DNA from: Cyclobacteriaceae bacterium
Lineage (GTDB): Bacteria > Bacteroidota > Bacteroidia > Cytophagales > Cyclobacteriaceae
Direction of reading: 5' to 3'
Assembly: GCA_016787755.1 (NCBI GenBank)
Contig: JAEUUA010000017.1
Location: forward strand, 1 to 64,000
Length of the DNA: 64,000 nucleotides
Each line of letters starts with the position of its first letter. Position 1 is the first letter of the stretch. The translations under genes and the position numbers were made by a program. This document shows positions 1 to 9,700 of this stretch, in pieces. The notes under the pieces are model-generated. The model worked only from the letters and a program-made list of their open reading frames with translations. It was not told where the DNA came from and did not search any database.

Positions 1-605
1 TGCAATCGCAGGTAGCCTTTCCTTATTTACCGATGGTTGGAAAGTTTGCTGAGCATCCCATCACCAAAGGACTTGAAAATGTAATGTTTGAATTTGCCAG
101 CTCGATCAAGTTTGTAGGCGATACATCAAAACGATTTTATCCCTTGTTGCTTACATCCGACAAGTCTAATTCTTTTGCCGCACCACAATACTTTAATGTA
201 CAAAAGCAATGGACAGAAGAAGATCTACCTTTACGTGAAATCATTATGGGAGCAGCACTGGAAGGTAAATTTGGATCATCATCATCTAAACTTGTGGTAA
301 TTGCAGATGGTGATTTTGTTGTTAATGGCGCGGGGCAACAACCAAGAAGACTGCAGCCAGACAACGTTAGTTTGTTATCTAATACCATAGACTGGCTTTC
401 GGATGACACCGGCTTGATTGCGCTACGAACAAAAGGGGTTACTTCAAGACCCATTGACGAGCTGGATGATAATACAAAGACTATTATTAAGTACGCAAAC
501 TTTGCATTACCCCTGCTACTGGTAATTATTTATGGATTAGTGCGGTTTCAGTACAATCGCATGATACGGTTAAAGAGAATGAGTTTGAACTATGAAAAAG
601 ATTAA
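1..605 (+). CDS. GldG-like ABC transporter auxiliary protein, C-terminal part
   Basis: The reading frame is open from base 3 at the left edge, so the start lies outside the window; about 200 C-terminal residues are visible. They contain the extracytoplasmic fold of GldG / ABC-type uncharacterised transport proteins (VVIADGDFV strand and the following NTIDWLSDDTGLIALR segment) and one membrane helix near the C-terminus (FALPLLLVIIYGLVRF) followed by a short basic cytoplasmic tail. Family knowledge: GldG acts with GldA (ATPase) and GldF (permease) in gliding motility or in related exporters of the phylum. The next gene overlaps by 14 bases and encodes a DUF4340 protein, a usual partner. Whether this locus serves gliding or another exporter cannot be decided without the upstream genes. 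Confidence 0.85.
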   Translation, partial: QSQVAFPYLPMVGKFAEHPITKGLENVMFEFASSIKFVGDTSKRFYPLLLTSDKSNSFAAPQYFNVQKQWTEEDLPLREIIMGAALEGKFGSSSSKLVVIADGDFVVNGAGQQPRRLQPDNVSLLSNTIDWLSDDTGLIALRTKGVTSRPIDELDDNTKTIIKYANFALPLLLVIIYGLVRFQYNRMIRLKRMSLNYEKD

Positions 606-1539
606 TAATAAAGTACTAATTCTTGTTCTGGTTGTATTGGTAGGTGTATTTATAGCCAGTAGACTATTCCGATCACCCGGTTTAGAATCAACAATTCGAA
701 AAGATTTAGTTTCCCTTGACTCGGCAACCATTACTGAAATCAGAATAAGCCCGGCCAATCAACAAGATCAACTTATTAAATTGATGAAGAGTGGCAAAAC
801 ATGGACAGTAGAACAAAAAGGCAAAAAGTACAATGTTGACATATATGCCTTAAAAGATATTCTTCAAACACTTTGCTCGATTAAGCCTGAGCGGATGGTG
901 AGTCGAAAAAAAGAAAAGTGGCAAACATTCCAGGTGGGAGAAACCGGAACCTATGTCTCGATGTATGAGGATGGGGATTTGAAGACCAGCATGGTGGTTG
1001 GTAAATCAGGATTTAATCAGAGTAACAACAGTCAGTATGGCGGCAATGGGTATACGTATGTTCGCCTTTCAGACGAAGAGGAAGTATATTCCGTCTCTGG
1101 GTTTTTATCTTCATCTGTTAATAGAAGTCTGACTGATTTGCGTGATAAATCATTTCTTAGAGTACCAAAAGATTTGATTCAAGGTGTCTCGTTTAAATAT
1201 CCTTCCGACTCAGGTTACGTGCTTCAAAAACAGGATACCCTATGGCAGATTCAAGGCGCTTCCGCAGATCGTTCAAAAGTTGAAAGCTACCTTAGTCAGT
1301 TTGCAAACAAGAAACTAACTAAGTTTGCTGATGAATTCAATGCTCCTTTACAAGCCGATGCCATTATTGATATTGTTGGTTCAGGAGGTACACTATGCAC
1401 GATTGAAGGTTGGAAAACCGGAACTACCTGGACACTTCGCTCCTCTCTGCAACCCGGTATCTTCTTTTCGAGTGAAGGATCAACAATAATCAAAGAGTTA
1501 CTGGTAGGAAAACGTCATTTTTTACCATCTTTACCTTAG
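592..1539 (+). CDS. DUF4340 domain-containing membrane-anchored protein
   Basis: A 315-residue protein with one N-terminal membrane anchor (about residues 6-25, rich in V/L) and a large extracytoplasmic part. Recognised as DUF4340 from the repeated pattern of short WxIQ/WTVEQ-type strands (KTWTVEQKGKKYNVD, DTLWQIQG, TWTLRS) and the conserved spacing after a GldG-like gene. Its start lies inside the end of the GldG-like gene (14-base overlap), so the two are probably translationally coupled. Family knowledge: DUF4340 proteins accompany ABC-2 exporters with GldG-like subunits; no enzymatic role is known. No homologue-independent function can be read from the sequence. Confidence 0.85.
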   Translation: MKKINNKVLILVLVVLVGVFIASRLFRSPGLESTIRKDLVSLDSATITEIRISPANQQDQLIKLMKSGKTWTVEQKGKKYNVDIYALKDILQTLCSIKPERMVSRKKEKWQTFQVGETGTYVSMYEDGDLKTSMVVGKSGFNQSNNSQYGGNGYTYVRLSDEEEVYSVSGFLSSSVNRSLTDLRDKSFLRVPKDLIQGVSFKYPSDSGYVLQKQDTLWQIQGASADRSKVESYLSQFANKKLTKFADEFNAPLQADAIIDIVGSGGTLCTIEGWKTGTTWTLRSSLQPGIFFSSEGSTIIKELLVGKRHFLPSLP

Positions 1540-1547
1540 TCAGTAAA

Positions 1548-1736
1548 TTAGCGATCTGAGTTATTCTTAAAAGTTGATGTGGCTGATTCTTTGCATTCAA
1601 GTTTATCGCGCTGATTTACTTTCATGGCTTTGTAAAAGATGACAGCCATAACAAGGAAAGTAATTACACATAGCATAACAAACCCAACGATTATATAAAC
1701 CCACATGGTATTTAGTCTGTTACTTGTTATAATCAA
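1548..1736 (-). CDS. small single-pass membrane protein, hypothetical
   Basis: A 62-residue protein with one strong membrane helix (about residues 13-35, VYIIVGFVMLCVITFLVMAV) and a short polar, basic C-terminal tail. The ATG at 1736 overlaps the stop codon of the upstream 95-residue gene as ATGA, the signature of translational coupling, so this start is preferred over the internal ATG at 1706. Not assigned to a family. The coupling and the clean helix argue that it is a real gene. Confidence 0.55.
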   Translation of the reverse strand: MIITSNRLNTMWVYIIVGFVMLCVITFLVMAVIFYKAMKVNQRDKLECKESATSTFKNNSDR

Positions 1737-2020
1737 TCATCATATTCACTAAGGCCTTCCGATCCCCGTAAGGTTATTTTCATAAATTCTTTAGAGAGCC
1801 GATCATGCAAACCTATTTCCGGGGTATAGCCCACAATTTTGATTAGGTCTTTGTTAGCGGTTTTATTGGTAACCGGTGGGGTCATGCAACTCACATTCAT
1901 ACCGGCCTTTTGCATGGCATGGGTGCGATTGGTAAAGGCATTGTCGTTATTTGTTTTGCCACACACTTCAAAGGTTCTTTTAGAATCATCTCGAATCACT
2001 TGCCAAACACTGATGTTCAT
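1733..2020 (-). CDS. hypothetical small soluble protein
   Basis: A 95-residue protein without signal peptide or membrane segment, containing two cysteines (FEVCGK, NVSCMT) and an acidic C-terminus. It begins with an ATG at 2020 and its stop overlaps the start of the downstream membrane protein gene (ATGA), so the two form a small two-gene unit on the minus strand, convergent with the DUF4340 gene. I do not recognise the family. Codon use and composition look like the neighbours, and the overlap supports it as a real gene. Confidence 0.55.
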   Translation of the reverse strand: MNISVWQVIRDDSKRTFEVCGKTNNDNAFTNRTHAMQKAGMNVSCMTPPVTNKTANKDLIKIVGYTPEIGLHDRLSKEFMKITLRGSEGLSEYDD

Positions 2021-2201
2021 AATTTATTGATATTAGGCAAAGGTATTGGTTTGTAAAGGATTAATAGCATTTCAATGTATTCATTCCGGTCCCTACATTC
2101 AGGCTTCCATCCTGCTCATTTAAAACAAGACTTATTCCCGGGATAAAATCAGATACTTTTTACTAGTATTGACAAACAATTGCACGTCATTTCTTCAATG
2201 T

Positions 2202-3509
2202 ATGATAAAGTATTCACCCTATCATTTCGCATTTCTGAGCATTCTCTTTATTTATTCGATTGACTCCATCGCACAAAAAAAAACGCAATCAACCACGAGC
2301 TCATATGCACGACAAGTTCAGTCGTTAGTTAAAAAAAAACAAGTGCAGGAGGCTTTTGTCGCCATTGACAAGTTGGAACCTGTCACACTAAAAGAACACA
2401 TTGAGCTCACCGAAGTACCGGCACCACCTTTTAAAGAGTCAGTCCGCGCAACTTATTTTAAAAAAATGTTAGAAGGCGCTGGTTCGGATAAAGTATGGAT
2501 CGACTCCATAGGCAATGTGTTGGCCTTGCGCAAAGGGAAAAAGAGAACGAGAACGGTGGTGGTAGACGCCCATTTAGATACGGTTTTCCCGGAAGGAACG
2601 GATGTGAACGTAAAAGTAAAAGGCGACACCCTTTTTGCGCCAGGAATTGCCGATGATACACGCGGATTGATAGCGATGCTTACCGTTTTGAAAGTGTTGA
2701 ATCAGGTGAATATTGAAACAACCGATGATATACTCTTTGTTGGAACCGTTGGCGAAGAAGGGCTGGGTGATCTGCGTGGCGTTAAGTATATCGTTGAAAA
2801 AAGTAACCTTAAAATTGATTCTTGGATTGCCATTGATGGGATAGAGATTAGTCAAATTGTGAATGGAGGTTTGGGCTCGGTTCGCTATAGAGCTACCTTA
2901 CTCGGACCCGGTGGCCATTCGTGGGATGCATTCGGATTAGCCAACCCACATCACGCCATGGCGAAAGCAGTGAATTATTTTTCGGATGAAGCAACTACCT
3001 TTACATCCACTGGAATTAAAACCAGTTTCAACATTGGCAGAACAGGTGGAGGCACATCAGTTAACTCCATTCCTTTTGAATCGTGGATTGAGGTAGACAT
3101 GCGTTCTGAAAGTCCTACACAGTTAAAAAAGATAGATTCTATTTTTAAATCAGCCATGAAGCGCGGGGTAGATGATTATAACGCCACTATAAAAAAGGGT
3201 CAGAAGCTAACATTGAAATTAGATCGAATTGGCTACCGCCCTTCCGGAGTTACTGCTGAAAGCGAGCCATTAGTTCAACGCGCCCTCGCAGCCGCAAATC
3301 ACTTCACAACAAACACGCAACTTGCAATTCAATCCACCAACGCAAACACCCCTATTGCATATGGTATACCCGCTATTACCATTGGCGCAGGTGGCAAGAG
3401 TGCGCACGAGCATTCGCAGGACGAATGGTGGCTTAATGAAAAAGGATCGGAGGGTATTAAGTTTGTACTAGTTACGATATTGATGGAATCGGGCATAGAA
3501 AATAAATAA
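2202..3509 (+). CDS. exported M20-family metallopeptidase
   Basis: A 435-residue zinc peptidase of the M20 (peptidase T/ArgE/CPG2) clan. Visible metal-site motifs, numbered from this start: H124xD126 in DAHLDTVFP, the bridging Asp near 151 in APGIADDTRG, the catalytic and metal Glu pair 185-186 in GTVGEEGLGD, and a C-terminal His in SAHEHSQDEW. The segment around GPGGHSWDAFG fits the dimerisation/lid domain. The ATG at 2202 was chosen over a TTG 33 bases upstream because it gives a clean signal peptide (hydrophobic segment ending in SIAQ). Expected to cleave small peptides or related amides outside the cytoplasm; the substrate cannot be read. Stands alone, flanked by long intergenic stretches. 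Confidence 0.85.
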   Translation: MIKYSPYHFAFLSILFIYSIDSIAQKKTQSTTSSYARQVQSLVKKKQVQEAFVAIDKLEPVTLKEHIELTEVPAPPFKESVRATYFKKMLEGAGSDKVWIDSIGNVLALRKGKKRTRTVVVDAHLDTVFPEGTDVNVKVKGDTLFAPGIADDTRGLIAMLTVLKVLNQVNIETTDDILFVGTVGEEGLGDLRGVKYIVEKSNLKIDSWIAIDGIEISQIVNGGLGSVRYRATLLGPGGHSWDAFGLANPHHAMAKAVNYFSDEATTFTSTGIKTSFNIGRTGGGTSVNSIPFESWIEVDMRSESPTQLKKIDSIFKSAMKRGVDDYNATIKKGQKLTLKLDRIGYRPSGVTAESEPLVQRALAAANHFTTNTQLAIQSTNANTPIAYGIPAITIGAGGKSAHEHSQDEWWLNEKGSEGIKFVLVTILMESGIENK

Positions 3510-3841
3510 TAGTACATTCCACCCATGTTCGTGGCCTCACAAATCACTTTTATGAAAATCATTTTGCTACCAAGCAGTGCCTATGTTTCGGGACCATGGG
3601 TGTAGCATGAAAAAGTGGCTCCGTAGTTACACCGTTTAGGAGCAAGTCCACAGGAAACACTTTATTAAAATTCATTCTTAGGAAGTTTGTGAGAATCGAT
3701 CATTCGGTCAGATCTCCTGGAATGAGATATTTTTGTAACTTTACTCAGGATTTAATACGACCAGATAAAACAAAAATACTTAACTTAAATCTCGTTTTAT
3801 ATCAATACCTAACCTAAATACCTAACCTAAATCAAAAGTTC
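3510..3841. other. long intergenic stretch before the EHP lipoprotein gene
   Basis: About 330 bases without a supported gene. It holds only a very short open frame (about 17 codons from 3552). Near its end is a perfect 13-base tandem repeat (listed separately). A weak -7-like sequence (TAACTTTA near 3737) is present. Nothing resembling a tRNA or riboswitch was recognised. Confidence 0.5.
3805..3830 (+). repeat. perfect tandem repeat of a 13-base unit in the leader of the EHP lipoprotein gene
   Basis: The unit ATACCTAACCTAA occurs twice head to tail at 3805-3817 and 3818-3830, ending 11 bases before the ATG at 3842. The first ten bases of the unit recur at 36661-36670 in the leader of the citrate synthase gene. 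The unit lacks G and should leave the mRNA leader unstructured. Confidence 0.75.
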
Positions 3842-4033
3842 ATGTTAACATTCAAAAAAAGATTAGCAACCATCATTTTCCTGGTTGCATTTTCAGCAGC
3901 AGCCATTGTTTCTTGTGGAAAACAAGCCGCCAAGGAAGAACATCCTGCCGGTGAGCATCCCTCAGATTCAACGGAGCATCCTTCGGATTCAACCGAACAT
4001 CCAAGTGAGCATCCTGCAGACTCCGTTAAGTAA
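3842..4033 (+). CDS. small EHP-repeat lipoprotein
   Basis: A 63-residue predicted lipoprotein: basic N-terminus, hydrophobic stretch and lipobox AIVSC with the lipidated Cys at residue 25. The mature 39-residue part is a low-complexity tail rich in Glu, His, Pro, Ser and Asp, with EHP five times and the heptad EHPSDST repeated. The regularly spaced histidines could bind divalent metal, but this is inference only. A frame-shifted reading of the same DNA is also open, as expected of repeats, and is not a gene. Stands alone and convergent with the transglutaminase gene, whose stop is only 6 bases away. No family assigned. Confidence 0.7.
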   Translation: MLTFKKRLATIIFLVAFSAAAIVSCGKQAAKEEHPAGEHPSDSTEHPSDSTEHPSEHPADSVK

Positions 4034-4039
4034 TAACAA

Positions 4040-5398
4040 TTATAACGTCTGCGCCTTGAGTCTTGTAAAGGAAAAGGTTGTCTTGGTGGCAACCTCCTTT
4101 CCATTTATCTCTAATATGGGATAGGCTAAAAAGTTGATGGGTCCTGATGCAGGACCAGGCTCCACCATAAGATCACGCCCTTGGCTTAACTCAATTCTAT
4201 TGGCTGGATGATGTCCAAAATAATAGGTGGCCAGCGCGGTATATTTATTGGCTTCACTAATGTCGATTGGCCACCATTTACCCTCTGCATAAAATTCAGC
4301 CCAGCAATGATAGCCGTCAATGCCTCCTTCATTCCGTTCGGAAGGAATAGATGCCCCTACAGCAAACCGTGCAGGAATTTTCAACGATCTGGCAAGGGAA
4401 ATAAAAAATGAGTGAAATTCAGTACAATTACCGGTTTTCACATCGCACGCATAATTAGAGTCACCTTTTCCATAGGTACCATACTTCATGTAGCGCATGT
4501 TATCAATAATGTAATCATACAACGCACGGGCTTTCATCAGTGAATTTCCATCGCGCCCACGCGTAGCATCACTGGCAACATCTACGAAACGACCCCCTAC
4601 AGGCATCAATTGATTTCCTGATAAATACTTATCTTCACCAGGTGCCGGTTCATCTACCGGTCCTCGCTCTTGGCGCTGCACACGATAATTAATCTCAATG
4701 CTTTTTTTGCTTTGTAAATTTCCAGGTTCAAGATATAAGATGGTGTTATTGTACTCTTTGTCTTTCAGCAACTTATAGTCAACGGGAATGTTCATTGATG
4801 TTATTTCAATTGATTGAAACTTGTCTGTACTGGCAATCGGGATCCACAATTTTGCTTCATGATTAATTTCGGGTAGTTCTACGCGATAATTGAATTCAAA
4901 AAAATCGGTTCCTTCCACCACCCCCAGCAAGCGCGTGGCTGCATCTTTTACAGGCACGCGATTCCATGTTTTATCTTCACGCTGTTTCCAGGCATAGTAG
5001 GGTTTGCCGTTTAATTTATGAACACTGGTTTCTGTTACATCCATGGCACCGGGTTCACCAGAAAGAAAAAAGTCGACATCATAAACGTCTCCACTTACAT
5101 CGGCAAGATCTACACAAGCAAAATGACTTTTTGGTCCGAGATTAGCCAGGTATTCAGTATGTACCCGAACCAGTTTCATCTTAAATTCGTGTCCCCTGTC
5201 ACTTACCTCAAAATAGCCCCCGTTTTCTTCCGTCTTCTTTTCAATGAAAGCTTTAATTCCTGATTCAATTTCATCTATGGAAACTTTTTTTACTATTTTC
5301 CCCGGAATCTCAACATTCGCTTCTTTTTTCTGAGCACAGGAGGCCAGAAAAAATAACCACATCATCAGCACCATACGATCAAATGATTTTCTCTTCAT
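4040..5398 (-). CDS. transglutaminase-like lipoprotein
   Basis: A 452-residue predicted lipoprotein (lipobox LASC, Cys 21) with a C-terminal transglutaminase/protease-like fold. The catalytic triad is visible: Cys 325 in TGNCTEFHS, His 364 in GYHCWAEFY and Asp 379 in WPIDIS. The part between residues 140 and 260 is beta-rich and probably an Ig-like N-terminal domain as in other transglutaminase-core proteins. In this superfamily members are peptidases or crosslinking enzymes acting on peptides; substrate unknown. It would sit on the periplasmic side of a membrane. It stands alone, convergent with the EHP lipoprotein. Confidence 0.85.
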   Translation of the reverse strand: MKRKSFDRMVLMMWLFFLASCAQKKEANVEIPGKIVKKVSIDEIESGIKAFIEKKTEENGGYFEVSDRGHEFKMKLVRVHTEYLANLGPKSHFACVDLADVSGDVYDVDFFLSGEPGAMDVTETSVHKLNGKPYYAWKQREDKTWNRVPVKDAATRLLGVVEGTDFFEFNYRVELPEINHEAKLWIPIASTDKFQSIEITSMNIPVDYKLLKDKEYNNTILYLEPGNLQSKKSIEINYRVQRQERGPVDEPAPGEDKYLSGNQLMPVGGRFVDVASDATRGRDGNSLMKARALYDYIIDNMRYMKYGTYGKGDSNYACDVKTGNCTEFHSFFISLARSLKIPARFAVGASIPSERNEGGIDGYHCWAEFYAEGKWWPIDISEANKYTALATYYFGHHPANRIELSQGRDLMVEPGPASGPINFLAYPILEINGKEVATKTTFSFTRLKAQTL

Positions 5399-5502
5399 GG
5401 GCTAAATATAAAAAACAATGCGCAGGCTCACTAATGAATACTACGAGTTACTTTTCATTCCTTTCTATAGTTGCTAGGAGAACGATAAAACGATTTATTG
5501 GT

Positions 5503-6288
5503 TCAGAATAACGAAGTTTGATCTGTTTCTAACTCGGGGTACCGATGTTCGCGTAATGCATCTGGTTTATTACCCACTGCGCCTTTTCCTGTCAGGCGCT
5601 TTACTGTATAAGATTCCAGTGCATCCTCTGTGTATGGCTGTGCAATGCTCTCTATAAAATCCAAATCAGCTTTTTCATGAATGGGTGCCAGCCAATCATG
5701 CTCAGCCGACTTGGGAAGTATTAATGGCATCCGTGGTCCCTCACTTGCTTTCGGATTATTATGGATGGGCACCATCAACCGATTAGCACGCGTGGTAACA
5801 ACTGTATACGTTCTGCGAACAAGACCCGAAGCAGGATCTCTCCATTCATCCCAAAGGCCACCCATTACCATGGGCTCATCTTGTTTCAAACGAATGTGAT
5901 ATGGAAATGCCTTTCCATTTTTATGGTGATGTTCAAAAAATCCATCTACCAGCACCAGGCATCTGCGCTCGCGAGCTGCCTCCCGAAAAGCTGGCTTATC
6001 AAACATGGTTTCGGCCCGGGCATTTATAGTAATGTTACTGATTTTAACCGCTTCCACTGCACTCTCTATCCAGTTTGGGATTAAACCCCAACTGAAGAGT
6101 TGAATCTCCTTTGTGCGGTTTATGATTACGGGCACAGCAGGATGATCAAAGCCGGAAGCATGATACACAGGATTGATATTCAACCTGGTTAACTGATCGC
6201 GGATAAACTGCACCTCTTCATCATCGTGTCCATAGCGCTTAGCCATGGTCTCCAGACGTTTAGTAAGGTAGGCTTTATTGTAGCACAT
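5503..6288 (-). CDS. SRAP (HMCES/YedK) abasic-site protein with C-terminal QxxLF motif
   Basis: A 261-residue SOS-response-associated peptidase family protein. Family knowledge: SRAP proteins form a thiazolidine crosslink with abasic sites in single-stranded DNA through Cys2. All active-site positions are visible: Cys2 after the initiator Met (removed in the mature protein), Asn 89 in NARAET, Glu 119 in DGFFE, and His 176 in PIHNN. The loop between His 176 and RMPLIL is longer than usual. The last five residues are QTSLF, which fits the bacterial sliding-clamp-binding consensus QxxLF; the human member HMCES carries a C-terminal PCNA-binding motif. The gene stands alone, with no recognisable LexA box. 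Confidence 0.92.
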   Translation of the reverse strand: MCYNKAYLTKRLETMAKRYGHDDEEVQFIRDQLTRLNINPVYHASGFDHPAVPVIINRTKEIQLFSWGLIPNWIESAVEAVKISNITINARAETMFDKPAFREAARERRCLVLVDGFFEHHHKNGKAFPYHIRLKQDEPMVMGGLWDEWRDPASGLVRRTYTVVTTRANRLMVPIHNNPKASEGPRMPLILPKSAEHDWLAPIHEKADLDFIESIAQPYTEDALESYTVKRLTGKGAVGNKPDALREHRYPELETDQTSLF

Positions 6289-6440
6289 AACACAAGGTTA
6301 CGAGATGATTACAATTTTACAGTCAAGTGTGCCTCGGTTCAACACTGACCTATCGGCTAGAAAAACAATGCTGGTCAACTTGTTAAGGTTTACTTGATGC
6401 TCGCACGAGCCTTGATGAATTAATTAACATACCAGAGTTA

Positions 6441-6626
6441 TCATTCATCTTTTCCAATAGAAATCTGGTGTTGAAGTTCTTCCAGCATCACTTGCTTTTT
6501 TGAAAGGTCTTTTCGCTCCTTCGTTAAGGGTCCTCCCTTTAACGCATCTAGCTTAATGGAAAGCTTGTACATCATGTCTGCCAGGGCTTCCAGAAGAATA
6601 GGATTATATTTAGGATCAATGTTCAT
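6441..6626 (-). CDS. hypothetical 61-residue helical protein
   Basis: A short, charged, probably helical protein (two amphipathic segments around LLEALADMMYKLSIKLDAL and KQVMLEELQHQI) with no membrane segment. A sequence rc-matching TATTTTTGC, a good Bacteroidota -7 element, lies about 27-34 bases upstream of the ATG. No family recognised. The good promoter element and single clean start support it moderately. Confidence 0.5.
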   Translation of the reverse strand: MNIDPKYNPILLEALADMMYKLSIKLDALKGGPLTKERKDLSKKQVMLEELQHQISIGKDE

Positions 6627-6652
6627 AACGTGTCATTCAGTAAATTTATCAG

Positions 6653-6660
6653 CAAAAATA
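6653..6660 (-). promoter_or_regulatory. candidate -7 promoter element (TATTTTTG) of the 61-residue protein gene
   Basis: On the minus strand the sequence is TATTTTTG followed by C, matching the Bacteroidota consensus TAnnTTTG(C). No convincing -33 TTG was found at the usual distance, so the call is tentative. Confidence 0.35.
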
Positions 6661-6705
6661 ACAGCAAAAATCAAAATGTAACAGCAGAAACCTTTTACAC
6701 ACTCG

Positions 6706-9700
6706 TTACAATGCAGGCTTTATGGTTGTTCGCAAATAAGCAACCAAGTCCAGCACTTCTTTATCGGTTAATGTTTGTAACAATCCTTCAGGCATAAGCG
6801 AGGTTGTGGCAGTCTCACGGGATTGAATATCCGATTTATTGAGTACAAGTTGATCTTGTCCTATTACACGCAACGTAACTTGCCGATCATTCTCAACAAT
6901 TATATTTCCGCTATAGGTACGCCCATCCCGGCTGGTAATCACCACCATGCGATAGTCATCCTGAATTTCGCTGCTTGGTTCGATAAGATTATTAAGTAAA
7001 TAATCGATATTGGTTCGGTTCGATCCAGTGATGTCCGGCCCCAGTTTTCCACCTTCACCATAGAGCGTATGGCAGGCACTACACGAGCGTTGAAACAATG
7101 CTCTTCCCTTTATAAGATCGGCCGTTGCTAATGATTGATCTGTAAGCAAGTGTTGATATCGTTTATAAGCAACTGATTTATCTCCGTTAAGTTGATCAAT
7201 GGGGCCCCATACTTCCACAAACCCATTGCCAACCACTCTGCGCAATTGCCGCGCAACATAAGCAGGCACGGCACGCTTCTTAATTTGTTCGTCCTTTATC
7301 GCTTGCGTAAGCAGGTGACCATAAACCGTCCGTGAAGCTAATGTTTGAAGGGCTTCTCCTTGTTCTTGTGACGTAAAAGAATCGAAACCCTCGATTAACA
7401 GTTGGCCAAAAGGTTCGTAATCATATGCTGCCATAGCACGAATAGCATCTATTCGCAACGCAGGTTCTTTGAGTAAGGTGGGCAGAATTGGCACCAACTC
7501 ACCACTCTGTTTCGCTGCTAAACTTTTCAAGGCTAACCTTCTGGATTCAACAGGTGAAGATTGATTCTTCACCTGAGTAAGAAATTTTTGTTTCGCATCT
7601 GAGTCACCAAACAGTTGTGCAATTTCCTGAGCCAACGGTGCCACTGTTTTGTTAGATTTTATTTTTTGATAACCAGCTTCCCAATTATCAGGTGCCTTAA
7701 CATCCGAGCGACCTTCAAGGCCTGCTATCATTCCTTTTAACATAGCCGGCAATTGAGTTGGATTTTTTTCAAACTCAGTGACCAACAACTTTAATGCATC
7801 GGCATCCACCAGGCGTCTGGAGGTGAATTCAGCGATCATCGGTATCTTAGAGGAACCAACCATGGAGATAGCTTTCTCTGGCGCTTGATCCACCAACTCT
7901 TCCATTCCATACCAAATCATTTTTGGAATATTGTGGTCATCAATATCTTTTGATTGTGATATTAATCCTTCGGCAATAAGCCATTTTGATTTTGTATCCA
8001 CGCGTTGCAAGGCTGCAGCCAGATATAGTCTCACTATTGGTGAAGGATCTGAACTCATCTTCACCATAATATCAGTTGCCTTTGCCGATGCACTCATATC
8101 TTCACAAAGCATTTGAATAGTCCACGCACGAACGTACTCATCTTTATCAGACAAAGCCTTTAGCAGCTCTTCTTCCGTAAAACTTTTCGTGATGTGCAAT
8201 GCCCACATAGCACGCAACCGGTAATCCGAATTTTTATCTTCATTGAATAACTTCTTCAGTTGTGTAACTGAGGTCCCTGATAACTTTCCTGTTGCCGCAC
8301 GATGCTGCAAAATCACACGCGCTCTTCGTGCATGCCAATCACTCGTGCTTGTTTGCAATCCTACCAACTGGTCATCCGTCATTTTCTTTAAATCAGTGTA
8401 TCGTCCTTCCCATTCTTTAGCTAAAGATTTTACAGGGCTGATTCGAAATATTCTGCCGGTCTCTTTGTTCAACACTTCCTTGCCACAGATATCGGCATCG
8501 TGCCAATCCAGTACATACATATCGCCCGATGGGCCTACTTCCATACTGAACCCAATCCACTGCGCATTGTTGGCCATTAAAAAATCATCGCCATGATGCG
8601 CTACAAACCCTGAACCATTCGGCTCCAACACATCGGAGAGTACGGCATGCTCATGAATATTAGCCATGAACATTCGCCCCTGATGTACTTTTGGAAATGC
8701 GTCCGATTGATAGATGCGTGCACCACCATGTGCTGATCGATGACGATGATCAACAATGGTACTGATGTCACTGTAGACATACGGATTAAAATGTTGTCCA
8801 CCCTGCCGGTGATAAATTCCACCGGGGATAACATGAAATAAATGAGGGATAACACAAGCGGTGATAAAAAGTTGCCCTTTGCTGTCATAGTCAATCCCCC
8901 ATGGATTGCTGAAGCCATGCGCTACGGCTTCAAATCTTTTTTTAGTGGGATGATATCGCCAAACACCGCCATTGATATCTACCCCGTCCGCAGCGAGCAG
9001 GTCTTCAGGAAAAGCTTCCTTCGGTTTATAGATTTTACCTTTTCCAGTTGGCTTTCGGATTTTAGAAGGTGTTGCAAAACCTTCCAACCCATATAACCAT
9101 CCATCAGGGCCCCAGTGGAAACTATTGATAGTCTCATGCCGGTCACGTATTCCCCACCCGGTTAGTAACACTTCAATATCATTCTTGTCGGCCAAGTCAT
9201 CACCATTCTTATCGGGAACGAAAAGAAGATTAGGGGGTGCTCCTAAAAATAATCCATTGAAACCAACAGCAATTGCAGATGGAAAAGGAATTCCCTCGAG
9301 AAATACTTTACGACTATCAGCAACTCCATCGTGATCTGTGTCTTCAAGGATTACAATCCGGCTATCACCAAAATTTGAAAACCCGCTGCCTCTGGATTCG
9401 TAGTCACGGTTTTCAGCTACCCATAAGCGCCCGCGGTCATCCCAACAAAAAGCGATGGGTTGTGTAACCATCGGCTCACCGGCCCAGGCATTGGCTTTTA
9501 TACCCGCTATCATCGTCATGTTTTCAACAGCTTCTTCAGGAGTTAAAAATTTTGCAGAACGGCCCTCCTCTTGTGCAATGTTCCATAACGAAGCAGTTGA
9601 ATACATAGAATTACTTCCGATGTATTCATTCCATAATTCCGTTAAGGCAACATCATTGAGTTCACCGGTATAGGCAACAACCTCATGCCGGATAATTTCG

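Noticed and set aside
3842..4104. Alternative and antisense reading frames over the EHP repeat
   Set aside because: They arise from the repeated DNA; only the frame with a lipobox is coherent.
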